NCBI RefSeq assembly: GCF_001274945.1
Contig: NZ_LILB01000005.1
Span: forward strand, 267,296 to 331,295
Direction: 5' to 3'
DNA: 64,000 nt
Source: Viridibacillus arvi
Lineage (GTDB): Bacteria > Bacillota > Bacilli > Bacillales_A > Planococcaceae
Below the pieces are notes generated by a model. That model saw only the letters and a list, made by a program, of their open reading frames with translations. It was not told the DNA's origin and did no database searches. The position numbers and the translations under genes are program-made. Positions within the stretch are counted from its first letter, which is position 1. Each line of letters starts with the position of its first letter. This document shows, in pieces, positions 8,550-16,725 of the stretch.

Positions 8550-9296
8550 TTATCCGATACTAATTCCCCCATCAACTTTTAATACTTGAGAAGTCGTATA
8601 TCCTGATTCCTTTGAAGCAAAATACATCACTGCATTTGCTATATCGCTTGGTTGGCCCATTCGATCAATAACTTGCTTACTTGTATCATAAGCGACTCCT
8701 GCTGTAATGCTGGTTGCCGTTGCTCCAGGTGCCACTGAATTACAAGTAATACCATACTTCCCGACTTCCTTTGCCACCCATTTCGTTAAAGCTATTACGC
8801 CACCCTTTGAAGCAGCATATGCTGGACCAGAGCGTCCATCCTTTTCATCTCCTGAAACTACGCCTCCATTAATGCCTGATACTGAACTAATATTTACAAT
8901 TCGTCCGTATCCAGCTTCCTTCATATAAGGATAAATACATGCTTGAGTAAATAGAAAAGCAGCTTTTAGATTCGTATCTAAATCTCGGTCCCAGTCCACC
9001 ATTGTCATATGCTCTATATCCAAGCGACAACAAGTGCCTGCATTATTTACTAATATTTGAATTTCCCCAAACTTTTCTATCGTACGCTGAACTGTTGCTT
9101 TGACAAATTGCTCATCTCTTATATCACCTATGCATTCCAAATAACTACTTCCTTCTAATTGTTGAATCGTTTTATCACAAACATTTAGATCCACCAATAC
9201 AACATTCACACCTTCACGTGAGAGTTGTATTGCGACTTCCTGACCAATTCCACTAGCTGCACCTGTTACAATAGCTACTTCATCTTTCATTTTCAT
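8550..9296 (-). CDS. SDR family oxidoreductase
   Basis: A classical short-chain dehydrogenase of about 248 aa. It has the TGAASGIG nucleotide-binding motif near the N-terminus, NNAG, and the catalytic S...YAASK set (NISSVSG, then AYAASKGG). The acidic residue after the second strand (VVLVDLN) suggests NAD(H) preference. The start is ATG 9296 because AAGGAGG ends 8 bases upstream. The frame upstream contains that site. A TRAP permease fragment ends just before it, so the gene was probably once the last gene of a TRAP transport operon for an organic acid or sugar acid. Confidence 0.9.
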   Translation of the reverse strand: MKMKDEVAIVTGAASGIGQEVAIQLSREGVNVVLVDLNVCDKTIQQLEGSSYLECIGDIRDEQFVKATVQRTIEKFGEIQILVNNAGTCCRLDIEHMTMVDWDRDLDTNLKAAFLFTQACIYPYMKEAGYGRIVNISSVSGINGGVVSGDEKDGRSGPAYAASKGGVIALTKWVAKEVGKYGITCNSVAPGATATSITAGVAYDTSKQVIDRMGQPSDIANAVMYFASKESGYTTSQVLKVDGGISIG

Positions 9297-9313
9297 ATCT
9301 ACTTCCTCCTTCA

Positions 9314-9502
9314 CTATTTTACTCCTAGTAAATCTGGTAAGAATGTCGATATTACAGGGACGTATGTAATCAGCATCAACACAATGATTGCTGCTTCGAT
9401 AAATGGTATACCCACTCTAAAAATCCCAATAATATTTGTTTTCAGAAAACTGGATGCCACATATAAATTCAAAACTACCGGCTGTGTAAATAATCCGATT
9501 GC
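9314..9502 (-). pseudogene. C-terminal fragment of a TRAP transporter large permease (DctM-like)
   Basis: An open frame of 62 codons lies between in-frame stops. It reads AIGLFTQPVVLNLYVASSFL and ends ITYVPVISTFLPDLLGVK. This is the characteristic tail of DctM/SiaM-type TRAP permeases, which normally have a start about 370 residues further upstream. Nothing of the rest is visible. The fragment abuts the ribosome binding site of the SDR gene, consistent with a former operon whose upstream part has been deleted. Confidence 0.75.
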
Positions 9503-9720
9503 TTACTGCAAATATCATATTGTACGTAAAAGATGCTCAAAATAATAATCTCTATTTAAAAACACAGAATATTCAATTTTATTATTATTAGAATATCATA
9601 AGTATGAAATTAATAAAGTGATATATAAGTACTTTCTAAAATGTTGAAATTTAACAAAATACGCTCGTTAAAATACATTTTAGCTTTTAAGAAATCCTAG
9701 ACTGAATTCAAATAAAAAAT

Positions 9721-9849
9721 GGGCTGTCAAATAAGTCTCTTTTTGACTCATTGACGCACCATTTTGAAACTCAAAAATGTTGATTTACTAACATTCTTGA
9801 GTTTTTTATTTTCTTCTTTATGGATGATCTAACCCTATTGGGATAGCCC
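9721..9849. mobile_element. MITE-like or IS-end remnant, 129 bp
   Basis: The segment is bounded by GGGCTGTC at the left and GATAGCCC at the right, imperfect inverted ends of the kind seen in IS1182-like elements of Bacillales. Inside is a near-perfect hairpin (AAACTCAAAAATGTT with AACATTCTTGAGTTT) followed by T residues. It has no coding potential and I see no target duplication. It sits in the gap left by the lost TRAP genes. Confidence 0.45.
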
Positions 9850-9913
9850 TTTTTCATAGCTTATTAGATTTCAATTCGAGTTATAATTGCAATTTACTAA
9901 TATATTCATCTCA

Positions 9914-10708
9914 TCAAAAAAGCTTCGGAAAAGGAGGTAGAATGGAGGATAACAACTTTTTAGAAACAGGATGTTCTAATTGTTCAAGCTGCTCCATATC
10001 ATCTAGCGATTCTACAACCTCTCCTTGATGCATCACTACTAAACAGTCTGCTATGTAATTGACCGCCTGTATATCATGAGAAATAAATAGATATGAAAGT
10101 TGAAATTCTTCCTTTAATTGTGCCAAAAGATTTAAAATCTGTATTTGAACGAGAGCATCTAATGCACTTACAGCCTCATCAAGTATGATTAACTTTGGTT
10201 TAAGGGCAATGGCTCTAGCAATATTGATTCTTTGTAGCTGTCCTCCACTGAACTGAGAGGGATACTTATGCACATCTTCCGGACTTAATCCTACTTTCTT
10301 CAATAGCTGCTGCACTTGATTTTCCTCTTCTACCGAGGATAGCCTTTTATAATTTCTTATTGGTTCAGCAATAATTTCACCTATAGTAAGTCGTGGATTA
10401 ACCGCACTATAACAATCCTGAAAGACAACCTGGAGATTTTGGCGTAACTCTTTCAATTCTTTGGAGTTCAAATTATGTAGATTCTTCCCTAAAAAACAGA
10501 CTTCTCCCTGATCAGGCTTTTCAAGTCCTAAAATAATTTTGCCTAATGTACTTTTACCTGAACCACTTTCTCCAACAATGCCTAAGCAAACTCCATGTTC
10601 TAAAGTTAGGGAGATATTCTTAACGGCTTCAATCGATTTCCGCTTCTCAAAAACTGAGTTTCTGAGCAAATATGTTTTCTTTATATTTTTCAATACAAGT
10701 ATACTCAC
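9914..10708 (-). CDS. nikE: Nik-type ABC importer ATPase, NikE-like
   Basis: A 264-aa ATP-binding subunit of an oligopeptide/nickel-class importer. It has Walker A GESGSGKST (about residues 45-53), signature SGGQLQR, Walker B KLIILDEA and the H-loop ISHD. It lacks the C-terminal oligopeptide-type Cys-rich extension present in its partner. The start is GTG at 10708, preceded by AAAGGTG. It is the last gene of a five-gene operon under a cobalamin riboswitch and sits 3 bases after its partner. With NikD it energises metal uptake through NikB and NikC. Confidence 0.9.
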   Translation of the reverse strand: MSILVLKNIKKTYLLRNSVFEKRKSIEAVKNISLTLEHGVCLGIVGESGSGKSTLGKIILGLEKPDQGEVCFLGKNLHNLNSKELKELRQNLQVVFQDCYSAVNPRLTIGEIIAEPIRNYKRLSSVEEENQVQQLLKKVGLSPEDVHKYPSQFSGGQLQRINIARAIALKPKLIILDEAVSALDALVQIQILNLLAQLKEEFQLSYLFISHDIQAVNYIADCLVVMHQGEVVESLDDMEQLEQLEHPVSKKLLSSILPPFPKLF

Positions 10709-10711
10709 TCT

Positions 10712-11689
10712 TTAATCACCTATGCTTTCTAGTACTTTTACACACCTGACCAGATGATCTTTTTGAAACTCAACAAACTCAAGATTATAATTTGTGCACG
10801 TATGGTCTGCATCCTCACATCTATCTAAATACGGACATTTATTTTCCTTATTAATTGAACTAGTACTTGAAGGACTATCATTCTGTATCTTTTTTCGTGT
10901 TAATCCGAACCTAGATTCGAACAAAACTCGAGTATAAGGATGCTTCGGATGATTGTATAACTCCAATACTGGTGCCTGCTCCACAATATAGCCACCATAC
11001 ATCACAGCAACTTCGTCAGCCAATTGAGCCACCACCCTTAAATCATGGGATACTAATAAAATGCCTGTATTATATTCTTTCTTTAACTTATCTAATTGTT
11101 GCAATACTTGAAGTTGATTTGTCGCATCTAAGGCAGTAGTTGGTTCATCAGCAATGATGATAGAAGGGTTTAAAGACATAGTAATCGCAATCATTACTCG
11201 TTGCAGCATTCCACCACTTAGCTGAAATGGATATTGCTTCAATACTGTCCTTGGATTAGGAAGGTCCATTTTTTCAAGATACTCTACAGCCATTATTTTC
11301 GCCTGTCGCTTAGTAATAGGTAAATGAGTTCTAATAGTTTCAATAAAATGGCTTTCAATTGTTCTTACCGGATTAAAGGCAATCATAGGATTTTGCATGA
11401 TAATAGCAATTTCCTTGCCACGTACTTGCCTAATTTCCTCTTCTGAACATTCTAAAAGGTTTTGATTTCTAAAATTAATATTTCCAAGCTCTACTTTTGC
11501 ATTTTCAGGTAAAAGACTTAATATAGACAAGCACGTTAACGTTTTACCTGATCCACTTTCTCCAACAATGCCTAACACTTTCCCAGACTGGAGCGTAAAA
11601 CTAACTTCACGTACTGGTTGAGCCACTGCAAGAGGTGTAGATACGGATATATTCAAATTATTTACAGTTAGAATAGGTTGCTGCCTCAT
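10712..11689 (-). CDS. nikD: Nik-type ABC importer ATPase, NikD/OppD-like
   Basis: A 325-aa ATPase with Walker A GESGSGKT, Q-loop, signature SGGMLQR, Walker B IIIADEPT and H-loop SHD. The last 70 residues include CPYLDRCEDADHTC and a further Cys, resembling the Cys-rich C-terminal domain of OppD/DppD-class subunits that can hold a 4Fe-4S cluster. The start overlaps the end of the upstream permease gene, indicating translational coupling. Its role is ATP hydrolysis for metal or metal-chelate import. Confidence 0.9.
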   Translation of the reverse strand: MRQQPILTVNNLNISVSTPLAVAQPVREVSFTLQSGKVLGIVGESGSGKTLTCLSILSLLPENAKVELGNINFRNQNLLECSEEEIRQVRGKEIAIIMQNPMIAFNPVRTIESHFIETIRTHLPITKRQAKIMAVEYLEKMDLPNPRTVLKQYPFQLSGGMLQRVMIAITMSLNPSIIIADEPTTALDATNQLQVLQQLDKLKKEYNTGILLVSHDLRVVAQLADEVAVMYGGYIVEQAPVLELYNHPKHPYTRVLFESRFGLTRKKIQNDSPSSTSSINKENKCPYLDRCEDADHTCTNYNLEFVEFQKDHLVRCVKVLESIGD

Positions 11690-12537
11690 TCTACGCCCCC
11701 TCCGACCCTTTTTATATCTAATGCATCTTTCAAAGCTTCACCGAACAAATTAAATGCAATAACTACAATGAAGATCATTATCCCAGGGTACAACATCAAG
11801 GAAGGATAATTCCTAAAAAATGGCTTACTATCATTTATCATCATACCCCACTCTGCCTCTGGTGGTTGAATACCAAGACCTAAAAATGAAAGGCTAGAAA
11901 TAGCTAAAATAACTCCACCAATGTCCATAAAGACCAATACAACAACTTGAGAAATGATGGCAGGTAAAATATGTTTCATAATAATGATAAACTTTGGTGT
12001 ACCGCACACTTTTGCAGCTACTATAAAATTTTGCTCTTTAACACCGAGCACCATGCCTCTAATGACACGTGCATAATAAACCCATTGAACAAGAACCATC
12101 GCTAAAATAAGATTAAAAAGACCCGGTCCCAAAATCCCTACTAATGCTAGTGAAAGCAGAAAACTTGGAAATGCCATTAGAGTGTCACAGATTCTCATAA
12201 ATAAGTAATCTACCTTACCACCTATAAAACCTGCAAATATGCCAAGTGGAATACTAATGAACATCATAAGCCCCATAACAAGGATAGCTGTGCCGAGTGA
12301 GGTCTGAGTTCCAAAGATTAAACGCGATAATATACATCTCCCTAAATGGTCTGTCCCCAACGGAAACTGAGATGAAGGACCTTGCAGTTTCTGAGCAATA
12401 TCAACAAAGTTAGGGTCATTAGGAGCCAAAAAAGAAGCAAAGAGTGCCAGCCCAATCATACCTAAAATAATGATACTACTAATTATCATGAGCTTATGTT
12501 TTAACAGCATTCGCCTCATCTTGATCTTTAATTTCAT
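11686..12537 (-). CDS. nikC: Nik-type ABC importer permease, NikC-like
   Basis: A 283-aa integral membrane subunit with about six hydrophobic segments and the binding-protein-dependent transport loop near residues 175-205. The sequence GTDHLGRCILSRLIFGTQTS near residue 58 is typical of DppC/NikC proteins. It overlaps its upstream partner by four bases and the downstream ATPase gene by four bases. It forms the membrane channel with NikB. Confidence 0.9.
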   Translation of the reverse strand: MKLKIKMRRMLLKHKLMIISSIIILGMIGLALFASFLAPNDPNFVDIAQKLQGPSSQFPLGTDHLGRCILSRLIFGTQTSLGTAILVMGLMMFISIPLGIFAGFIGGKVDYLFMRICDTLMAFPSFLLSLALVGILGPGLFNLILAMVLVQWVYYARVIRGMVLGVKEQNFIVAAKVCGTPKFIIIMKHILPAIISQVVVLVFMDIGGVILAISSLSFLGLGIQPPEAEWGMMINDSKPFFRNYPSLMLYPGIMIFIVVIAFNLFGEALKDALDIKRVGGGVE

Positions 12538-13472
12538 TTCCCTCCCTCCAATCGTATACGTGGGTCCAGGAAGGAATAAGTAACATCCACAAGGAGATTA
12601 CAGATCACGAAAATTACACTCATAAATAATACACAGCCCTGAATCATAGGATAATCTTGATTTAAAATAGAGGAGACAAACAATTGTCCCATACCTGGCC
12701 AAGCAAAAATAGTTTCAACAATTACTGCTCCGCCCAACATATTCCCAAAGCTCATACCAAGTCCAGTAACTACAGGAAGGATAGATTTTTTTAAAACATG
12801 TCTACTAATAATTTGCCTTTGCCGCAAACCTCTCGCTTTTGCATATACAACAAATGGCTCATTCAAATTTTCTAGCATACTAGCTCGAAGTAATCGTATA
12901 TACGTTCCAATGTAGCCAAAAGCTAGAGTTAAGGAAGGGAGTATTAAATGCGCTAGTGTCCCCCTCCCCAAAACAGGGAATAAATCTAATTTTACGGATA
13001 AAAAAAAGATCACGAGAAAACCAAACCAAAATGTAGGCATTGAAACACTAACATAAGCTATTATTCTACTAAATTGATCTATCCATTTTCCTTTGTATAT
13101 TGCCGAAATCACTCCAATTGGTAAGCTAATAACTACAATAAAGAAAAGCGCAGTCATTGTAAGCTGAATTGTAGGTATTAAATGCAACAATATCTCGTCC
13201 CATACAGTATTTTTGGATACATAAGACATTCCTAAATCCAATTGAATTACCTTTCCTAACCACTCAAAATACTGTATATGTAAAGGGTTATCTAATCCGA
13301 GTTTAAGTCGCAGCTCAGCCACAGCCACATCGGTTGGCGGAATATTCGATAATCTTAAATAAGCTACTGCTGGGTCTCCAGGAATTAAGTGCAATAAAAT
13401 AAAAGTGATGATGGAGATTCCTAATAATATTGGCACTAGACTTGCTAGACGTTTCACTATAAACCAACTCAT
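12534..13472 (-). CDS. nikB: Nik-type ABC importer permease, NikB-like
   Basis: A 312-aa permease with the DppB/NikB N-terminus (IVKRLASLVPILLGISIITF and HLIPGDPAVAY) and about six membrane segments. The EAA-like loop is YAKARGLRQRQIISRHVLK near residue 205. The start is an ATG behind AAGGAG. It lies 36 bases after the binding protein gene. It forms the heterodimeric channel with NikC. Confidence 0.9.
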   Translation of the reverse strand: MSWFIVKRLASLVPILLGISIITFILLHLIPGDPAVAYLRLSNIPPTDVAVAELRLKLGLDNPLHIQYFEWLGKVIQLDLGMSYVSKNTVWDEILLHLIPTIQLTMTALFFIVVISLPIGVISAIYKGKWIDQFSRIIAYVSVSMPTFWFGFLVIFFLSVKLDLFPVLGRGTLAHLILPSLTLAFGYIGTYIRLLRASMLENLNEPFVVYAKARGLRQRQIISRHVLKKSILPVVTGLGMSFGNMLGGAVIVETIFAWPGMGQLFVSSILNQDYPMIQGCVLFMSVIFVICNLLVDVTYSFLDPRIRLEGGK

Positions 13473-13508
13473 GTAGTACTCCTTAAGTTGTTATTAATAA
13501 AGCTTGCT

Positions 13509-15140
13509 TCATTCAACATCAATTGTAGTTAAAGGTACCTCAGCTTCTTGAGGTAAAAAATCTAAACCGCTAATATTCTTGTGATAAACAGCTACATTTG
13601 ATTGGTAAGAAATCGGTAAGTATACTGCTCGATCATGTAACGTTGATAAAATATCTGTATACAGCATTTTTCTTTCTTTTTCATCTGTAGTTAAAAGTAC
13701 TTTTTTTATCTTCTCATCAATTTCCTTCTTTTCTGGCAAACCCAATAATGCAGTATAATCTGGACCACCATTTTCCGAATCTGTTGTAATTGAGGCTAAA
13801 TAAGAATGTGGATCAAAAGGCACTGCCCATGTCGATGTAAATAAAATATCGTAATTTCCTTGGAATGCAGTTGTCCAGAAAGTATTCGTTTCCTGACTAG
13901 TTAACTTAATATCAATTCCTAGTTTTCTATAATCACCTTGGACAAATTCAGCAATCGACTTTTGGATGTTATCCGTACTATTAAATAGGAACTCTAGTTG
14001 AAGCTCTTTTCCATCTTTTTCTCTAAACGGTTTACCCTCTACCTTTTTCCACCCTGCTTCATCTAATAACTGTTCTGCTCTCGCAACGTCATAGTCATAA
14101 GGATTTATATCAATTTTTGTGTATTCCAAAACAGGTGGGAAAAGAGTATCTGCCTTTTTTTCCATACCATAAAAAATATTATCGATTACAGCCTGTTTAT
14201 TGAAAGCATAATTGAGTGCTAATCGTACTTTATGGTCTTTAGTTGCTTCTTTGTTTGTGTTAAATAATAATGTTCTTGTAGCCGTAGGTTCTGATAATTT
14301 AGTTTCATATTTCCCTGAATCCTTTAAGAACTGGAAGGAATCCTGACTTATTACACCATTTCCAAAAATAAAATCGAGTTCGTTTTTCTCAAAAGCTAAT
14401 ACTCTAGATTCTCCGTCTGTAATAACTTTAACAACTACCTTATCTACTTTCGGTTTAGTGCCCCAATACTTTTCATTTCTTGTGAAAACTGCAAACTCAT
14501 TCTTTTTATATTCGCTAAGTACCCATGGACCTGTCCCAATTTGAGATTTAAGTCCATCTTTAAATGTGTCTTGGCTGTCAGGAAAAGCAGCTTCTCCAAC
14601 AAACCTCAAAGGTCTTATGTAAGTTAATTCTTGAAGCGTTGGATAATAAGAATTGTTCAATGTAAGTTTAAAAGTATATTCATCCAATGCTTCTGTATTT
14701 TTGATTTGGTTGATTAACTCTACCCATTCATGTTGTTTACGATTATCTAAAATTGTATCGAAGTTTTTCTTTACAATTGCTGCATTAAACTTCGAATCAT
14801 CAGAAAACTCAACATCTTTTCTCAGATGGAATACATATTCTTTGCCATCTTTCGAAATATCCCAGCTTTCTGCTAACCAGGGTTGAATTTCCCCTCCCTT
14901 CCCGTAGTAAACAAGTGATTCATATACCATAGCTTGGGAGAAAAACTCATTTGGAAAATATGTATGTGGATTTAAGTCGCCTATATCACCAGTCATGGAA
15001 AATGTAACAACTTTTGATTGATCTTTAACAGACGCATTATCTTGTTCTGTTGCTTTGTTACTACACCCAGTAATAAAACTCGCGAGAATTACTAGTAGAA
15101 CAAGAAAATTCCGTAGTATCTTACTTTGTTTAATAAACAT
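13509..15140 (-). CDS. nikA: Nickel/cobalt-type ABC importer substrate-binding lipoprotein, NikA-like
   Basis: A 543-aa surface lipoprotein with a lipobox ITGC (Cys26). The body aligns by eye with E. coli NikA along its length. Shared patterns include LNPHTYFPNEFFSQAMVYE, FDTILDNRKQHEWVELINQI and, near the C-terminus, PFDPHSYL, whose His445 matches E. coli NikA His416, the residue that contacts the nickel-histidine complex. It captures metal or metal chelate outside the membrane for NikBCDE. The riboswitch in its leader points to cobalt or to a B12-related need, so nickel is not certain. It is the first gene of the operon, with a GAAGGTG ribosome binding site. Confidence 0.9.
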   Translation of the reverse strand: MFIKQSKILRNFLVLLVILASFITGCSNKATEQDNASVKDQSKVVTFSMTGDIGDLNPHTYFPNEFFSQAMVYESLVYYGKGGEIQPWLAESWDISKDGKEYVFHLRKDVEFSDDSKFNAAIVKKNFDTILDNRKQHEWVELINQIKNTEALDEYTFKLTLNNSYYPTLQELTYIRPLRFVGEAAFPDSQDTFKDGLKSQIGTGPWVLSEYKKNEFAVFTRNEKYWGTKPKVDKVVVKVITDGESRVLAFEKNELDFIFGNGVISQDSFQFLKDSGKYETKLSEPTATRTLLFNTNKEATKDHKVRLALNYAFNKQAVIDNIFYGMEKKADTLFPPVLEYTKIDINPYDYDVARAEQLLDEAGWKKVEGKPFREKDGKELQLEFLFNSTDNIQKSIAEFVQGDYRKLGIDIKLTSQETNTFWTTAFQGNYDILFTSTWAVPFDPHSYLASITTDSENGGPDYTALLGLPEKKEIDEKIKKVLLTTDEKERKMLYTDILSTLHDRAVYLPISYQSNVAVYHKNISGLDFLPQEAEVPLTTIDVE

Positions 15141-15191
15141 GTTTAATCACCTTCATTTTTAGAATTTAAACTATTAAAAATACTGAAATAC

Positions 15192-15232
15192 AAAAAAGCA
15201 TTCCTAACCCAATTAAAAAGGTTAGAAATGCT
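15192..15232 (-). terminator. Riboswitch expression-platform terminator
   Basis: A 13-bp stem with one G-U pair (15197-15209 with 15220-15232), followed on the minus strand by six T residues. It lies between the cobalamin aptamer and nikA, as expected for transcription attenuation when ligand is bound. Confidence 0.88.
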
Positions 15233-15299
15233 CATAGTTTTAGATCGAATTTATCTCCTAGCACTCCAACACCTCCCTATCTCCCGTAGGTTAACAGCA

Positions 15300-15475
15300 T
15301 TTTTAGAACAGGCAGGTCTTCTGACTTAGGTTCATCGCTCCAATGCGTCTTCCCGGATATTCCAGTGACTTATTTGCATGAGGCTCACCCTTACAGCGGC
15401 GGGACCATGTCGGATTTTCACCGACTTCCCTTTTAAGTATTCGCTATTAAACAAATACACCTATTCCAATACTAT
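15300..15475 (-). promoter_or_regulatory. Cobalamin riboswitch
   Basis: The minus strand shows the conserved parts of the B12 aptamer in order: AGGTG near 15462, GGGAAG, GGTGAAAATCCGAC, GGTCCCGCCGCTGTAAG, GTCACTG, CGGGAAGACGC, GCGATGA and the B12-box end AAGTCAGAAGACCTGCC near 15327-15311. The outer boundary is approximate. A terminator lies between it and nikA, so high cobalamin should stop transcription of the importer operon. Cobalamin control of a Nik-class importer suggests cobalt uptake for B12 synthesis or sparing. Confidence 0.95.
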
Positions 15476-15479
15476 ATGT

Positions 15480-16130
15480 GATTTTTTATGGGAATAATAA
15501 AAGTTTTCCTAATATAAAGTATATTCGTTATTACAAGTTAAAGCTATATCAATTTAAAGACTTAATTATATACAAAAGTTTTACCACAAAAATTTGCACG
15601 TTTTTTTTTTGCAGTTACACATATCGTTGCTGGTTGTAAACGTTACATTGCCTTACACCTAAAGTGAAAAATTCCACATTTATGCTTAACAATAAAAAAT
15701 AACCTGATTATAAATAACTGGTTCGCTTTAAGAGTACTAAAACTAATTAGAGTATCAATTTTGGATTCAAATCGCATTTGATTTAAACCTTTTATTATTG
15801 TTGACTAAATAAGGGGGCTTTCGCAATTGACATACTAATTAACAGATTTACAATAGCTAATATCGTAAAATCATTAAGAAGAAACAAAAATACCTATCCT
15901 CAGATGCTTTATTAGTAGCATATTCGACTATTTTAAATAATGGGTTTAGAAGAATTTGTTATATACATATATTTGTAACTTACCGATATTCAACTAACGA
16001 GAACGAGGCAGTTTAGTTTAATAAGATACCTTCCATCTGTTTAATTGAGTACCAGCTCATGTAATAATGAGTAACTTAGGATAATTACTACTTTTGCTTA
16101 TAATTGAACGGCTGCCAAGAAAAGTCTCCG
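15480..16130. other. Non-coding or decayed stretch
   Basis: 650 bases of AT-rich sequence with no frame that has both a start and a ribosome binding site, and no recognisable family. The nik promoter should lie at about 15505-15545 on the minus strand. A TTGTAA with a 16-base spacer to TATTAG is a weak candidate. The rest looks like decayed sequence continuous with the fragments that follow. Confidence 0.5.
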
Positions 16131-16135
16131 CATAG

Positions 16136-16342
16136 CGAAAAATATGGACGATTGGTAAAATTAAAGAATTTGTTGAGAACAATTCGGAAAGTAAGTTGCT
16201 AACGACGGAATATCACGGTTTTTCTCAAAAGTTACTATTTTAATGTGCATGTGGTAGCAACTTTGAAAAAACATTTACGAAATTTAAAAACAATAACCAA
16301 CGTAAATGTGACGTGTGCCAACCATCAAAAGCGACACGATAA
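16136..16342 (+). pseudogene. Zinc-ribbon (phage/HNH-associated type) protein fragment with in-frame stop
   Basis: One frame reads KIWTIGKIKEFVENNSESKL, then an in-frame TAA at 16241-16243, then CACGSNFEKTFTKFKNNNQR and KCDVC. The CxC...CxxC pattern with IKEFVENNS is common in small Bacillus phage-related proteins. The stop falls exactly where the family continues into the zinc ribbon, so this is a nonsense-mutated remnant. No start with a ribosome binding site is present. Confidence 0.6.
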
Positions 16343-16351
16343 CGTATAGCG

Positions 16352-16402
16352 AATAAACGAAGTGCCGATTTCTATTAAAGTCAAGTTAGCACTTCGTTTA
16401 TT
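16352..16402. terminator. Perfect 14-bp hairpin, likely terminator
   Basis: AATAAACGAAGTGC at 16352-16365 pairs perfectly with 16389-16402, followed by TTTATC on the plus strand. It lies between two gene remnants and may have ended the upstream one. Confidence 0.6.
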
Positions 16403-16574
16403 TTATCATTTCAACTCAAATAAAATTGAACAATTAAGTAACTCAAATTTAAAGATAGAGATTGTCCAAAATGCAAATCATTCCTTGGATATTGAAGAAT
16501 CCGATACAACAAATTCAATATTAGCTTTATCAAGGGTAGTGGAAAAACTTCAGGAAGCATTAAAGACAATTTAG
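16362..16574 (+). pseudogene. C-terminal remnant of an alpha/beta hydrolase
   Basis: The open frame of 70 codons begins inside the preceding hairpin and has no ribosome binding site. From about residue 13 it reads FYHFNSNKIEQLSNSNLKIE, then NANHSLDIEESD and a helical end. That looks like the last 55 residues of a small alpha/beta hydrolase, where the His of ANHSL would be catalytic. The nucleophile and acid regions are absent, so it is probably not functional. Confidence 0.5.
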
Positions 16575-16642
16575 TGAAATAATGAGATTATCAAAAGATA
16601 ACCAATTTAGGTCTAATTTAATCGCTAAAATAGATGATAAAG

Positions 16643-16666
16643 AGGTGCTAATTGCACCCCTTTTTT
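16643..16666 (+). terminator. Weak intrinsic terminator
   Basis: GGTGC-TAATT-GCACC followed by six T residues on the plus strand, downstream of the hydrolase remnant. Confidence 0.5.
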
Positions 16667-16725
16667 AATGGTTATTTACATTTTTGCTCCTCAATTCCGA
16701 ACCCGTTAATAACCCAACAGACCGT

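Noticed and set aside
9225-9545. 106-aa plus-strand frame over the TRAP permease tail
   Set aside because: Antisense to the recognisable DctM-like tail and the SDR start; no ribosome binding site.
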